Origin: Oceanihabitans sediminis
GTDB taxonomy: Bacteria > Bacteroidota > Bacteroidia > Flavobacteriales > Flavobacteriaceae
Length of the DNA: 64,000 nt
Assembly: GCF_003337215.1 (NCBI RefSeq)
Contig: NZ_QPIG01000002.1
Location: forward strand, 186,001 to 250,000
Direction of reading: 5' to 3'
The notes beneath the pieces were generated by a model. It searched no databases. It was not told the DNA's origin and worked only from the letters and a program-made list of their open reading frames with translations. The position numbers and the translations under genes are program-made. How positions within the stretch are numbered: position 1 is the first letter of the stretch; each line of letters opens with the position of its first letter. Below are positions 57,453-64,000 of this stretch, one piece after another.

Positions 57453-57815
57453 TTATTTATTATAATTTAAAATTCCGCCTTCTAGATCGTATATTTCTGT
57501 AAAGCCCATTTCTTCTAACTGTTTGGAAGTTTTATTGCTTCGGTTTCCACTTCTACAATAAAGATAAACAGGTGCTTCTTTATTCAACTTATTTAGTTTT
57601 TCTGTTAAGTCTTCAGAGTAATAATCGATATTCACTGCTCCTTCAATGTGACCTTCAGCAAATTCTTCAGGAGTTCTGACATCTATTAATTGTACCTCAT
57701 TATTTTCTATTTGGGATTTAAAAGCTTCTTTAGAAAGAACTTTTGTTACATCATTTTGTGCATTACAAGCAATAAATAGTATAGTAAAAACGGAAAAGAT
57801 TAGTGATTTTTTCAT
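57453..57815 (-). CDS. Exported rhodanese-like lipoprotein
   Basis: The 120-residue protein has a signal peptide with lipobox (FIAC, Cys near 17) and a single rhodanese domain (about 28-118). Its active-site Cys87 is in VYLYCRSGNRS, and DVRTPEEFAEGHIEGAVNID lies near 46-65. It would transfer sulfane sulfur in the periplasm. It is the first gene of the operon running through the HMA protein to trxA and the methyltransferase, with a Crp/Fnr-type site 49 bases upstream. Confidence 0.9.
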   Translation of the reverse strand: MKKSLIFSVFTILFIACNAQNDVTKVLSKEAFKSQIENNEVQLIDVRTPEEFAEGHIEGAVNIDYYSEDLTEKLNKLNKEAPVYLYCRSGNRSNKTSKQLEEMGFTEIYDLEGGILNYNK

Positions 57816-57833
57816 GTTAATATGTTTATTATA

Positions 57834-57877
57834 TAAAATTAATCAATTTGTATAAAACAGATAGTAACCTATGTTAC
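57834..57877 (-). promoter_or_regulatory. Crp/Fnr-type site and promoter of the rhodanese operon
   Basis: The -7 box TAATTTTA (57,834-57,841) differs from TAnnTTTG only in the last base. The palindrome GTAAC-ctat-GTTAC (57,864-57,877) is centred 36.5 bases from the box edge, as at three other promoters. Confidence 0.72.
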
Positions 57878-57881
57878 ACAA

Positions 57882-57916
57882 AAAAGCGCGATTTACAATG
57901 ATGCAATCGCGCTTTT
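57882..57916 (-). terminator. Terminator after the persulfide dioxygenase gene
   Basis: AAAAGCGCGATT pairs with AATCGCGCTTTT. On the reverse strand a T run follows. It separates the dioxygenase gene from the rhodanese operon. Confidence 0.82.
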
Positions 57917-57938
57917 AACTTAAAATTATTATTTAAAT

Positions 57939-59354
57939 CTATTTTAATGTTGATGGGCAAACAAAATTGGTTCTTGGAATATTTGTTTTTTTAATTGCTC
58001 CATATCCTCCAGCAACATCTATTAAATTATGAATCCCTCTGCTTTTTAAAATAGAAGCAGCTATTACAGAGCGATAACCTCCTGCACAATGTACATAGAA
58101 TGGTTTATCTTCTGGGAATTCACTTAAATGGCTGTTAATTGTGTCTAATGCTGTATGTTTTGCTCCTTCTACATGTTCGGAAGTAAACTCACCATCTTTT
58201 CTAACATCAAAAACAACGTCTTTATTTTCTTCGTAAACTTTTTCAAATTCTTCCGCTGAAATAGATGTTAAGGAATCGTACTCCTTCCCTGCTTCTTTCC
58301 AAGCTTCAAAACTTCCTTCTAGGTATCCTAAAACATTATCAAACCCTACACGAGAAAGTCTAGTTATCACTTCTTCTTCTCTATCTTTTGGCGCTACGAT
58401 TAAAATTGGCTGACTAACATCTGCTATTAGAGCTCCAACCCATGGAGCAAAGCCTCCGTCTATACCAATAAAAATTGAACGAGGTATATGTCCTTTTACA
58501 AACTCCGATTGATGACGTACATCTAAAACAATTGCTTCTGTTTCGTTTGCTGCTGCTTCAAATGCATCTGGAGATAAAGGGTTTTGTGATTTTGTCATTA
58601 CCTTATCGAAGCTTTCATAACCTTCAATATTCATCATAACATTTTGCGGGAAATATGCTGGTGGTGCCGATAACCCATCTAATAATTCAGCAATAAACTC
58701 TTCTTTAGTCATATCTGCACGTAAGGCGTAATTCACCTTTTTCTGATTTCCTAAAGTATCTGTTGTTTCTTTACTCATATTCTTACCACAAGCAGAACCT
58801 GCACCGTGATTAGGATACACAATTAAATCATCGCTTAATGGCATGATTTTATTTCGTAGCGAATCGTATAAATATCCTGCTAATTTTTCTTGTGTTAAAT
58901 CTGCTGCAACTTTTTGAGCTAAATCTGGTCTACCTACATCACCAATAAACAAGGTATCTCCTGTTACTATACCGTGTTCTTTTCCGTTTTCATCTATTAA
59001 AAGATAAGTAGTACTTTCCATGGTATGACCTGGAGTGTGTATCACTTTTACTTTGTAATCTCCAATTTCAAAAACTTGTCCATCTTCTGCTATTAAAGCT
59101 TCGTATGAAGGGTTTGCTGTTGGACCGAAAACTATTTGAGCGCCAGTTTTTTCTTTTAAATCTAAATGTCCAGAAACAAAATCTGCGTGAAAATGCGTTT
59201 CAAAAATATATTTAATTTTTGCATTGTCTTTCTTCGCTCTATCCATATAAGGTTGTACTTCTCTTAAAGGATCTATGATTGCTGCTTCTCCATTACTTTC
59301 AATATAATACGCTGCATGTGCTAAGCAACCTGTGTAAATTTGTTCTATTTTCAT
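57939..59354 (-). CDS. Persulfide dioxygenase-like MBL protein fused to two rhodanese domains
   Basis: The 471-residue protein has an N-terminal metallo-beta-lactamase domain (about 1-230; ETHFHADFVSGHLDL near 51-65, PGHTMEST, GDTLFIGDVGRPDL). It is of the ETHE1/persulfide dioxygenase type, which oxidises glutathione or protein persulfide to sulfite. The first rhodanese domain (about 265-355) lacks the active-site Cys (PILIVAPKD). The second (about 370-465) has Cys423 in YVHCAGGYRS. The fusion can make or use sulfane sulfur and oxidise it. Sulfite would leave through the TauE/SafE protein encoded upstream. Confidence 0.9.
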   Translation of the reverse strand: MKIEQIYTGCLAHAAYYIESNGEAAIIDPLREVQPYMDRAKKDNAKIKYIFETHFHADFVSGHLDLKEKTGAQIVFGPTANPSYEALIAEDGQVFEIGDYKVKVIHTPGHTMESTTYLLIDENGKEHGIVTGDTLFIGDVGRPDLAQKVAADLTQEKLAGYLYDSLRNKIMPLSDDLIVYPNHGAGSACGKNMSKETTDTLGNQKKVNYALRADMTKEEFIAELLDGLSAPPAYFPQNVMMNIEGYESFDKVMTKSQNPLSPDAFEAAANETEAIVLDVRHQSEFVKGHIPRSIFIGIDGGFAPWVGALIADVSQPILIVAPKDREEEVITRLSRVGFDNVLGYLEGSFEAWKEAGKEYDSLTSISAEEFEKVYEENKDVVFDVRKDGEFTSEHVEGAKHTALDTINSHLSEFPEDKPFYVHCAGGYRSVIAASILKSRGIHNLIDVAGGYGAIKKTNIPRTNFVCPSTLK

Positions 59355-59423
59355 TTTAATTCTGTTTTAAATTTGATAAAATGTTTTAGCCTTTCGGTTA
59401 TATGCATTTTATATTTATTTCTT

Positions 59424-59467
59424 CAAAAATAACACTTTTTATATTCTTAATATGTGACAATTGTTAC
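59424..59467 (-). promoter_or_regulatory. Crp/Fnr-type site and promoter of the persulfide dioxygenase gene
   Basis: The -7 box TATTTTTG (59,424-59,431) and the palindrome GTGAC-aatt-GTTAC (59,454-59,467) are at the same 36.5-base spacing as in the other three promoters. One arm differs by one base from GTAAC. Confidence 0.72.
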
Positions 59468-59475
59468 ATTTGACA

Positions 59476-60273
59476 TTAAGTTAACTCTTTTAAAATAATG
59501 TATATAGCCATTATTAATACAAACCAACCAAAACCTTTTTTTAGTTTTTTTCCTTCAATAAATTTGTTTAGATAAATTCCTAAAAATATTCCTACTACAG
59601 ATATAGAGGTGAAGCTTAATAAAAAGATCCAATCGATATCTAGAGTTTCAACATCTCCTATAAATCCAATTAAAGATTTTATTGCTATGATTAATAAGGA
59701 AGTTGCCACCGCTTTTTTCATAGGAAGCTTTGCCAATAAAACCAAAGCCGGAATGATTAAAAAGCCTCCTCCTGCTCCTACGATACCTGTTAGTATTCCT
59801 ACTACAAATCCTTCAATAACAATTAATGGATAATTGTACTGAATGATAGTTTCTTCACAAGAATCCTTTCTATTATTCTTTATCATAGAAATGGAAGCTA
59901 TTAGCATAACAATTGCAAAAAAGAGCATGATTGCAATATTCTTTGTCACCAAAAAGTTTCCTATAGAAAATAATTCTTCTGGAATTGCAGGGACAATAAA
60001 TTTCCTGGTAATATAAACTGCTATAAATGCAGGTACTGCAAAAACAATAGCTGTTCTAAAATCTACTAAACCTTTTTGAATGTTTCTAATTGCTCCTACT
60101 AATGCCGAAATACCTACAACAAATAAAGAATAAGCAGTTGCTGTTACAGGGTTAACAAACATTAAGTACACTAATATTGGTACGGTTAGTATAGAGCCTC
60201 CACCTCCTATAAGTCCTAATACGACTCCTATTAACAATGCTCCTAAATAACCTAGTATTTGCTGTAATTCCAT
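59476..60273 (-). CDS. TauE/SafE-family sulfite exporter
   Basis: The 265-residue inner-membrane protein has eight hydrophobic segments in two repeats. TauE/SafE signatures are GVVLGLIGGGGSILTVPIL (near 16-34) and its repeat GILTGIVGAGGGFLIIPAL (near 158-176). It exports sulfite or related oxyanions or organosulfur compounds. Between the persulfide dioxygenase and the Crp/Fnr gene, export of the sulfite made by the dioxygenase is the natural reading. Confidence 0.9.
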   Translation of the reverse strand: MELQQILGYLGALLIGVVLGLIGGGGSILTVPILVYLMFVNPVTATAYSLFVVGISALVGAIRNIQKGLVDFRTAIVFAVPAFIAVYITRKFIVPAIPEELFSIGNFLVTKNIAIMLFFAIVMLIASISMIKNNRKDSCEETIIQYNYPLIVIEGFVVGILTGIVGAGGGFLIIPALVLLAKLPMKKAVATSLLIIAIKSLIGFIGDVETLDIDWIFLLSFTSISVVGIFLGIYLNKFIEGKKLKKGFGWFVLIMAIYIILKELT

Positions 60274-60293
60274 ATGTATGAGTTAGTAATTTT

Positions 60294-60337
60294 CAAAACT
60301 AACGGAAGATTCTGTTTTTATCAGTAACATTAGTTAC
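60294..60337 (-). promoter_or_regulatory. Crp/Fnr-type site and promoter of the TauE/SafE gene
   Basis: The -7 box TAGTTTTG (60,294-60,301) and the palindrome GTAAC-atta-GTTAC (60,324-60,337) are centred 36.5 bases apart. The site lies just after the regulator gene's stop codon. Confidence 0.75.
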
Positions 60338-60341
60338 AGTT

Positions 60342-60974
60342 CTATAAATCTATTACTTTAATATTATTTCGTTGTAATTGTATTTTACCTTCAATCTCTA
60401 AAGTTTTTAACAATCTAGAAATCACCACTCTTGAGGTGTGTAAATCTCTAGCAATTTGCTGGTGTGTTACATAAATTACATCGTTATGGTTTACCATAGC
60501 TTTATCTTTAAGATATTTAAACAAGCGTTCATCCATCTTTAAAAAAGCAATTGTATCAATAGCTTCTAGTAATTCTGTCATTCTGCTATGGTAACTTTGT
60601 AATACAAATTGTTGCCAAGATTTATATTTTGCTAGCCATTCTTCCATTTTTTCAACTGGAATCATAATTAGCTTTGTATCGGTTTCAGCAATAGCTCTAA
60701 TTTCACTTTTAGCGCTTCCTAAACAACAAGATAAAGTCATTGCACAAGTATCGCCTTGTTCTATAAAATATAGAATAAGTTCGTCTCCTTCTTCGTCTTC
60801 TCTTAATATTTTGATGGCTCCACTAACTAAAAGCGGCATAGATTTTATATAATCGCCAATTTCTATTAATTGAGCGCCTTCAGGAATATCTTTAACGACT
60901 CCTACTTTGTTTATTTCTTGAATTAGTTCGTCTTCGAACAAATAACCGTAATGTTGTTGTAAATCTTCTAACAT
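60342..60974 (-). CDS. Crp/Fnr-family regulator of the sulfur genes
   Basis: The 210-residue protein has a sensor barrel (about 20-120; IPEGAQLIEIGDYIKSMPLL in outline, then DEEGDELILYFIEQGDTCAM). Two adjacent cysteines lie in LSCCLGSAKSE (near 82-83). A long dimer helix and the winged HTH (YVTHQQIARDLHTSRVVISRLL near 168-189) follow. The barrel lacks a cAMP-binding RxS cassette. Nearby Cys pair and gene content suggest sensing of sulfide, persulfide or redox state. The four GTAAC-N4-GTTAC sites nearby are its likely targets. Confidence 0.9.
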   Translation of the reverse strand: MLEDLQQHYGYLFEDELIQEINKVGVVKDIPEGAQLIEIGDYIKSMPLLVSGAIKILREDEEGDELILYFIEQGDTCAMTLSCCLGSAKSEIRAIAETDTKLIMIPVEKMEEWLAKYKSWQQFVLQSYHSRMTELLEAIDTIAFLKMDERLFKYLKDKAMVNHNDVIYVTHQQIARDLHTSRVVISRLLKTLEIEGKIQLQRNNIKVIDL

Positions 60975-60992
60975 AATAACAATTAACTAAGA

Positions 60993-61000
60993 CAAAGTTA
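60993..61000 (-). promoter_or_regulatory. -7 box for the Crp/Fnr regulator gene
   Basis: The reverse strand reads TAACTTTG, 19 bases before the start codon. No GTAAC-N4-GTTAC site lies at the regulated spacing, so there is no sign of autoregulation. The rest of the 211-base divergent gap shows nothing else that I can support. Confidence 0.5.
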
Positions 61001-61185
61001 TAGAATTAACTTTACACTAGTCTTATATTTATTTATTCAGAATTTAATTTGCTAGTAACACTATAAAAGTCAATAGTTTTAGAAATAGAATTAACAAAAT
61101 TCTAAGCCTCTAATAAACTTTATGGAACAAAAATTAATATGCAATTTACATTAGTTTAGTACCTTGCATAAAAATTGAAAATATT

Positions 61186-61845
61186 ATGTTGAAAGCTGTT
61201 TTGTTTGATATGGATGGGGTTATTGTAGATACCGAACCTCTACATTACAAAGCTTATTATGCTATGTTTAAGGATTTTAATTTAGAGGTAACCGATGAAA
61301 TGTACCAAGCATTTACTGGGAAATCTACTATTAATATTTGTAAAAACCTTTGTGCTTACTTTAATTTAGAAGCAGATCCGAAGGAGTTAGTGGAAAGAAA
61401 ACGTTTTCATTTTAAAGACCTGTTTTTTAATGACCCTAGCTTGACTTTAATTTCTGGGGTTTTAGATCTAATAAAAGATTATTACAACAATGGACTTACT
61501 TTGGTTTTAGCGTCTTCGGCTTCTATGACTACCATAAATAATGTTTTTACGAAATTTGATTTAGACCAATATTTTGTAGCTAAATTAAGTGGTGCCGATT
61601 TAAAAGCTTCAAAACCGCATCCGGAAATATTTATTAATGCTGCGGAAGCTTCCGGATTTGATAGAAGCGAATGCATTGTAATTGAAGATTCTACAAACGG
61701 AATAAAAGCGGCATACGATGCTGGAATTTATTGTATTGGCTACGATAGTTTTCATTCTAAAAATCAAGATTATTCTTTAGCGAACAAAGTAGTGAGTGAT
61801 TTTAAGGAAATACATTATAACAAAATCCAACACCTGTTTTTATAA
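61186..61845 (+). CDS. HAD-superfamily phosphatase/phosphomutase (beta-phosphoglucomutase-like)
   Basis: The 219-residue protein has HAD motif I LFDMDGVIVDTEP (near 6-18), motif II LVLASSASM (near 105-113), the Lys region ASKPHPEIF (near 142-150) and motif III VIEDSTNGIKAA (near 160-171). The helical cap lies at about 20-85. It belongs to the phosphoglucomutase/phosphatase subgroup, and the substrate cannot be told. It is a single gene between a divergent gap and a terminator. Confidence 0.9.
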   Translation: MLKAVLFDMDGVIVDTEPLHYKAYYAMFKDFNLEVTDEMYQAFTGKSTINICKNLCAYFNLEADPKELVERKRFHFKDLFFNDPSLTLISGVLDLIKDYYNNGLTLVLASSASMTTINNVFTKFDLDQYFVAKLSGADLKASKPHPEIFINAAEASGFDRSECIVIEDSTNGIKAAYDAGIYCIGYDSFHSKNQDYSLANKVVSDFKEIHYNKIQHLFL

Positions 61846-61868
61846 AAAGAAACTCTAAACATCTTATA

Positions 61869-61908
61869 ACGGGAGTGAAAATTTATTTCTTACTCCCGTT
61901 TTTTTTAG
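61869..61908 (+). terminator. Terminator after the HAD gene
   Basis: AACGGGAGT and ACTCCCGTT form a stem around a 15-base loop, followed by eight T. The remaining 120 bases up to the next terminator show no gene. Confidence 0.8.
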
Positions 61909-62030
61909 ATAACTACTCATCGGTTTTATCTAGTTCCTTTACTTTAATCTCCTGCCTATTTGATATTTATACAAATCTTTAGCATCTTCTATTTATTGTA
62001 AACGTTCTACATTCCTTCAGAATAAAACAA

Positions 62031-62061
62031 AAAAAAGAGCCCTTTAAAAGGACTCTTTTTT
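62031..62061 (-). terminator. Terminator after the HMA lipoprotein gene
   Basis: AAAAAGAGCCCTT and AAGGACTCTTTTT pair with one mismatch, and the A run gives a T tract on the reverse strand. Confidence 0.75.
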
Positions 62062-62081
62062 ATTATCGAATGAATATTTAA

Positions 62082-62519
62082 TTAATGTACTTCAGCTTTT
62101 ACTTCACCTGACTGATTCATTTGCATGTCATGGTCGTATTTACAACATCCAGGTAAATTTTCGTATGCAGCTAAGTCACCTGCTACTTTTTCAGTATCAT
62201 ATCCTGAAGCAGCAATAGCATTGTGAATAGACATCACATCTGTTTTAGTTTCATCAAATGATACATCAATTTTCTTTTTGTCTACATCCCAATTTGCTTC
62301 CGCTACACCTTCTACGCTGTTTGCTGCTTTTTCAATAGTTGTTTTACACATACCGCAGTTTCCTCTTACTCCAAAAGAAATCTCAGCCGCAGCTACTTCT
62401 TTTGTTACTTCAGACGTTACTTCTGTTACTGTTGTTTCAACTTCTTTTTTGGCTTCATCTTTACAACTTGTTAAGCCCATTGCAGCTATTACCGCTACAC
62501 TTAAAATTACTCTCTTCAT
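62082..62519 (-). CDS. Exported heavy-metal-associated lipoprotein
   Basis: The 145-residue protein has a signal peptide and lipobox (LTSC, Cys at 19) and an alanine/glutamate/threonine-rich linker (about 20-48). An HMA domain follows (about 49-118), with the metal motif GNCGMCKTTIEKAANSVEGV (Cys near 55 and 58). The C-terminus adds PGCCKYDHDMQM, a second likely copper site. It is downstream of the RND adaptor gene on the same strand, 34 bases apart, so it is probably a periplasmic copper-binding partner of that efflux system. Confidence 0.88.
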   Translation of the reverse strand: MKRVILSVAVIAAMGLTSCKDEAKKEVETTVTEVTSEVTKEVAAAEISFGVRGNCGMCKTTIEKAANSVEGVAEANWDVDKKKIDVSFDETKTDVMSIHNAIAASGYDTEKVAGDLAAYENLPGCCKYDHDMQMNQSGEVKAEVH

Positions 62520-62553
62520 GTTTAAATATTTAATTATTAATAATTGGTTTTAC

Positions 62554-64000
62554 TTATTCTATTACTTGTTTTACTTCACCACATCGCAACATAGCGTCGC
62601 CAAAATACGGATTTAAAACTTTTTCTTCCTTACTCAACCAATAAGCCCCTGTATCATTATCAACCATTGGGCAGTATTGATGATAGACCTTTTCATTTAT
62701 ACCGAATACTTCAATAGCATTGGTTAAATGTGTTGAAAGGCTTTTAAAACTTCTTCTTTGATCGGCTATTTCACTTGTGTTTGAAATGGATGTCGCAGAA
62801 TTTTTTATTTCCTTTTCAAGAACCATCCAATGCTCGTGTGCTTCCTTATCTTTTACCAATTTCATATCTACTTTTGATAAATGGCTTAATAACTTTTTCG
62901 CTTCCTCTGCACTGTTATTGGTGTCATCTTTTACCAAGGCATCTTTTAGTTGATTATAATCGTTAAAAACTGCTTTTAATTGATTCTGAAAGTCTTTTGA
63001 AACGGTAACTCTTTCGTTTAAATTGAAGTGCGCTTCTTTGGATTCATTTTTATCTGATTTATGATTCATCATAGACTTTTTACCTTGTAATTGAGCTGCT
63101 GCATCTACAGTAAATGTTCCATTCGTAACAATTTCATCGCCATTTTCTAATCCGTCTACAACCTGATAATTTTCACCCATTTTAGAACCTAAGGTAATTT
63201 CACGCATTTCGAAAACAGTTTCGTTGGGATCCGGTTTTAAATACACCAATGAACGCTCTCCAGTCCATAACACAGCCGTCGACGGAATAGTCAGCACTTC
63301 TTTAGTGTTTGAAGCAACGCCTTTTATTTTACCCGAAACAAACATGCCTGGCTTAAACAAATTATCCTTATTACTCAACACCACTCTTAGAGTTACCGTA
63401 CGTGTTTTCGTATTTAAAGTTGGATCTATAAAATCTACTTTTCCTGTGAATTCTTTATTAGGATACGCGTTTGTTACGACAGAAACCTCTTGCCCTTTCT
63501 TTAGTAATTCAATTTGATTTTCATAAACATCAAAATTCGCCCAAACAGTAGACAGATTAGCGATTTTAAGCAATGGCTGACCTTGCTTTACATAATCCCC
63601 TTGCTCGATAAGTTTTTCAGTCACAGTTCCTGAAACCGTAGCATAAATAGGCACGTTTTCTTGCACTTTTCCTGAAGATTCTATCTGACTGATTTGATTC
63701 TCTGAAAGCTTCCAAAGTTTTAGTTTATTACGAACCGCTTTATACAAAGCAGGCTGTGATTCTTTTAAAGAGGAAGCAGTAAGCAACTCTTGTTGTGCTG
63801 CATATAATTCAGGAGAATAAATAGTAGCCAACAACTGACCTCTACGCACCTCTTCTCCTGTGAAACTCACATTCAATCGTTCTATACGTCCTGAAAAATA
63901 ACTCACTTGCACAGCGTTAGCTTCTTCGTTTTCTACAATTTTTCCAGATAATTTAATGGCATTATCTTCAGCTTCACCACTGCCTACAACAGATGTTTGC
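62554..64000 (-). CDS. CusB-like RND periplasmic adaptor with C-terminal DUF3347 domain, 5' part outside window
   Basis: The frame is open to the right edge, so the true start and signal peptide are missing. The visible part has the biotinyl-lipoyl/hairpin region (GRIERLNVSFTGEEVRRGQLL in outline, YSPELYAAQQELL). The beta-barrel follows (GKVDFIDPTLNTKTRTVTLR), then the membrane-proximal domain. A DUF3347 domain at the end contains YHQYCPMVDNDTGAYWLS and two cysteines. This is the copper/silver-type efflux adaptor common in Bacteroidota, bridging an inner-membrane RND pump and an outer-membrane channel. The pump gene should lie just beyond the window. Confidence 0.9.
   Translation of the reverse strand, partial: QTSVVGSGEAEDNAIKLSGKIVENEEANAVQVSYFSGRIERLNVSFTGEEVRRGQLLATIYSPELYAAQQELLTASSLKESQPALYKAVRNKLKLWKLSENQISQIESSGKVQENVPIYATVSGTVTEKLIEQGDYVKQGQPLLKIANLSTVWANFDVYENQIELLKKGQEVSVVTNAYPNKEFTGKVDFIDPTLNTKTRTVTLRVVLSNKDNLFKPGMFVSGKIKGVASNTKEVLTIPSTAVLWTGERSLVYLKPDPNETVFEMREITLGSKMGENYQVVDGLENGDEIVTNGTFTVDAAAQLQGKKSMMNHKSDKNESKEAHFNLNERVTVSKDFQNQLKAVFNDYNQLKDALVKDDTNNSAEEAKKLLSHLSKVDMKLVKDKEAHEHWMVLEKEIKNSATSISNTSEIADQRRSFKSLSTHLTNAIEVFGINEKVYHQYCPMVDNDTGAYWLSKEEKVLNPYFGDAMLRCGEVKQVIE

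Noticed and set aside
61131-61153. Ten-codon forward frame (MEQKLICNLH) upstream of the HAD gene
   Set aside because: Too short, with no promoter or conserved feature.
1-64000. CRISPR arrays, rRNA or tRNA genes, insertion sequences
   Set aside because: No regularly spaced repeats, no tRNA-like cloverleaf or rRNA sequence, and no transposase or integrase reading frame were seen.

Overview
The window looks like a chromosomal stretch of a marine-type member of the Flavobacteriaceae (Bacteroidota). The evidence is AT-rich DNA, promoters with the Bacteroidota -7 element TAnnTTTG, a gliding-motility GldF/GldG gene, a TonB-dependent receptor with an N-terminal carboxypeptidase-like domain, and many small families typical of this group (DUF6146, DUF6787, DUF6452, DUF6048, DUF4294). 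No rRNA, tRNA, CRISPR array or transposase gene was seen. No gene-free gap exceeds about 250 bases. Most of the window is ordinary housekeeping sequence.

Layout. 0-6 kb: 3' part of serC, then serA, small conserved proteins, and a metal-type TonB receptor. 6-21 kb: cysteine desulfurase, Smr protein, ornithine aminotransferase, two RNA methyltransferases, ZIP transporter, M42 peptidase, NUDIX hydrolase. 21.7-27.9 kb: an accessory island framed by two WYL-domain regulators. 28-33.6 kb: flippase, PrsW-like protease, and a three-gene biotin-dependent acyl-CoA carboxylase. 33.6-38.6 kb: a sigma-54 two-component system next to a glutamate dehydrogenase/Gre-factor operon. 38.7-52.8 kb: MFS pump, NYN-LOTUS protein, desaturase, acetyl-CoA synthetase, alanine symporter, purC, phoH, SAM hydroxide adenosyltransferase, gldF-gldG fusion, dnaN. 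53.6-61 kb: a sulfane-sulfur/persulfide gene set with its own Crp/Fnr regulator. 61-64 kb: HAD phosphatase and the start of a copper-type RND efflux locus.

Three regulatory circuits can be read from the DNA. (1) In the sulfur region, four promoters carry the palindrome GTAAC-N4-GTTAC (one as GTGAC), each centred exactly 36.5 bases from the edge of the -7 box. This is the layout of a class II Crp/Fnr-activated regulon, and a Crp/Fnr gene lies at 60.3-61.0 kb. (2) A consensus-quality sigma-54 promoter at 35,987-36,002 drives an operon beside its probable NtrC-type activator. (3) In the WYL island, two distant promoters share the operator TTCCC-RCTATTY-GGGAA placed exactly 9 bases before the -7 box. 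One precedes a 50-residue peptide with a Thr/Gly/Cys-rich hydrophobic tail. The other precedes a six-gene operon: zinc-ribbon peptide, DUF6140-like protein, 591-residue coiled-coil protein with a membrane hairpin, 207-residue helical partner, 104-residue membrane protein, and an HNH nuclease-like protein. This island is the best candidate here for an undescribed system. Its function is unknown; a toxin, competition or phage-defence role is inference only.
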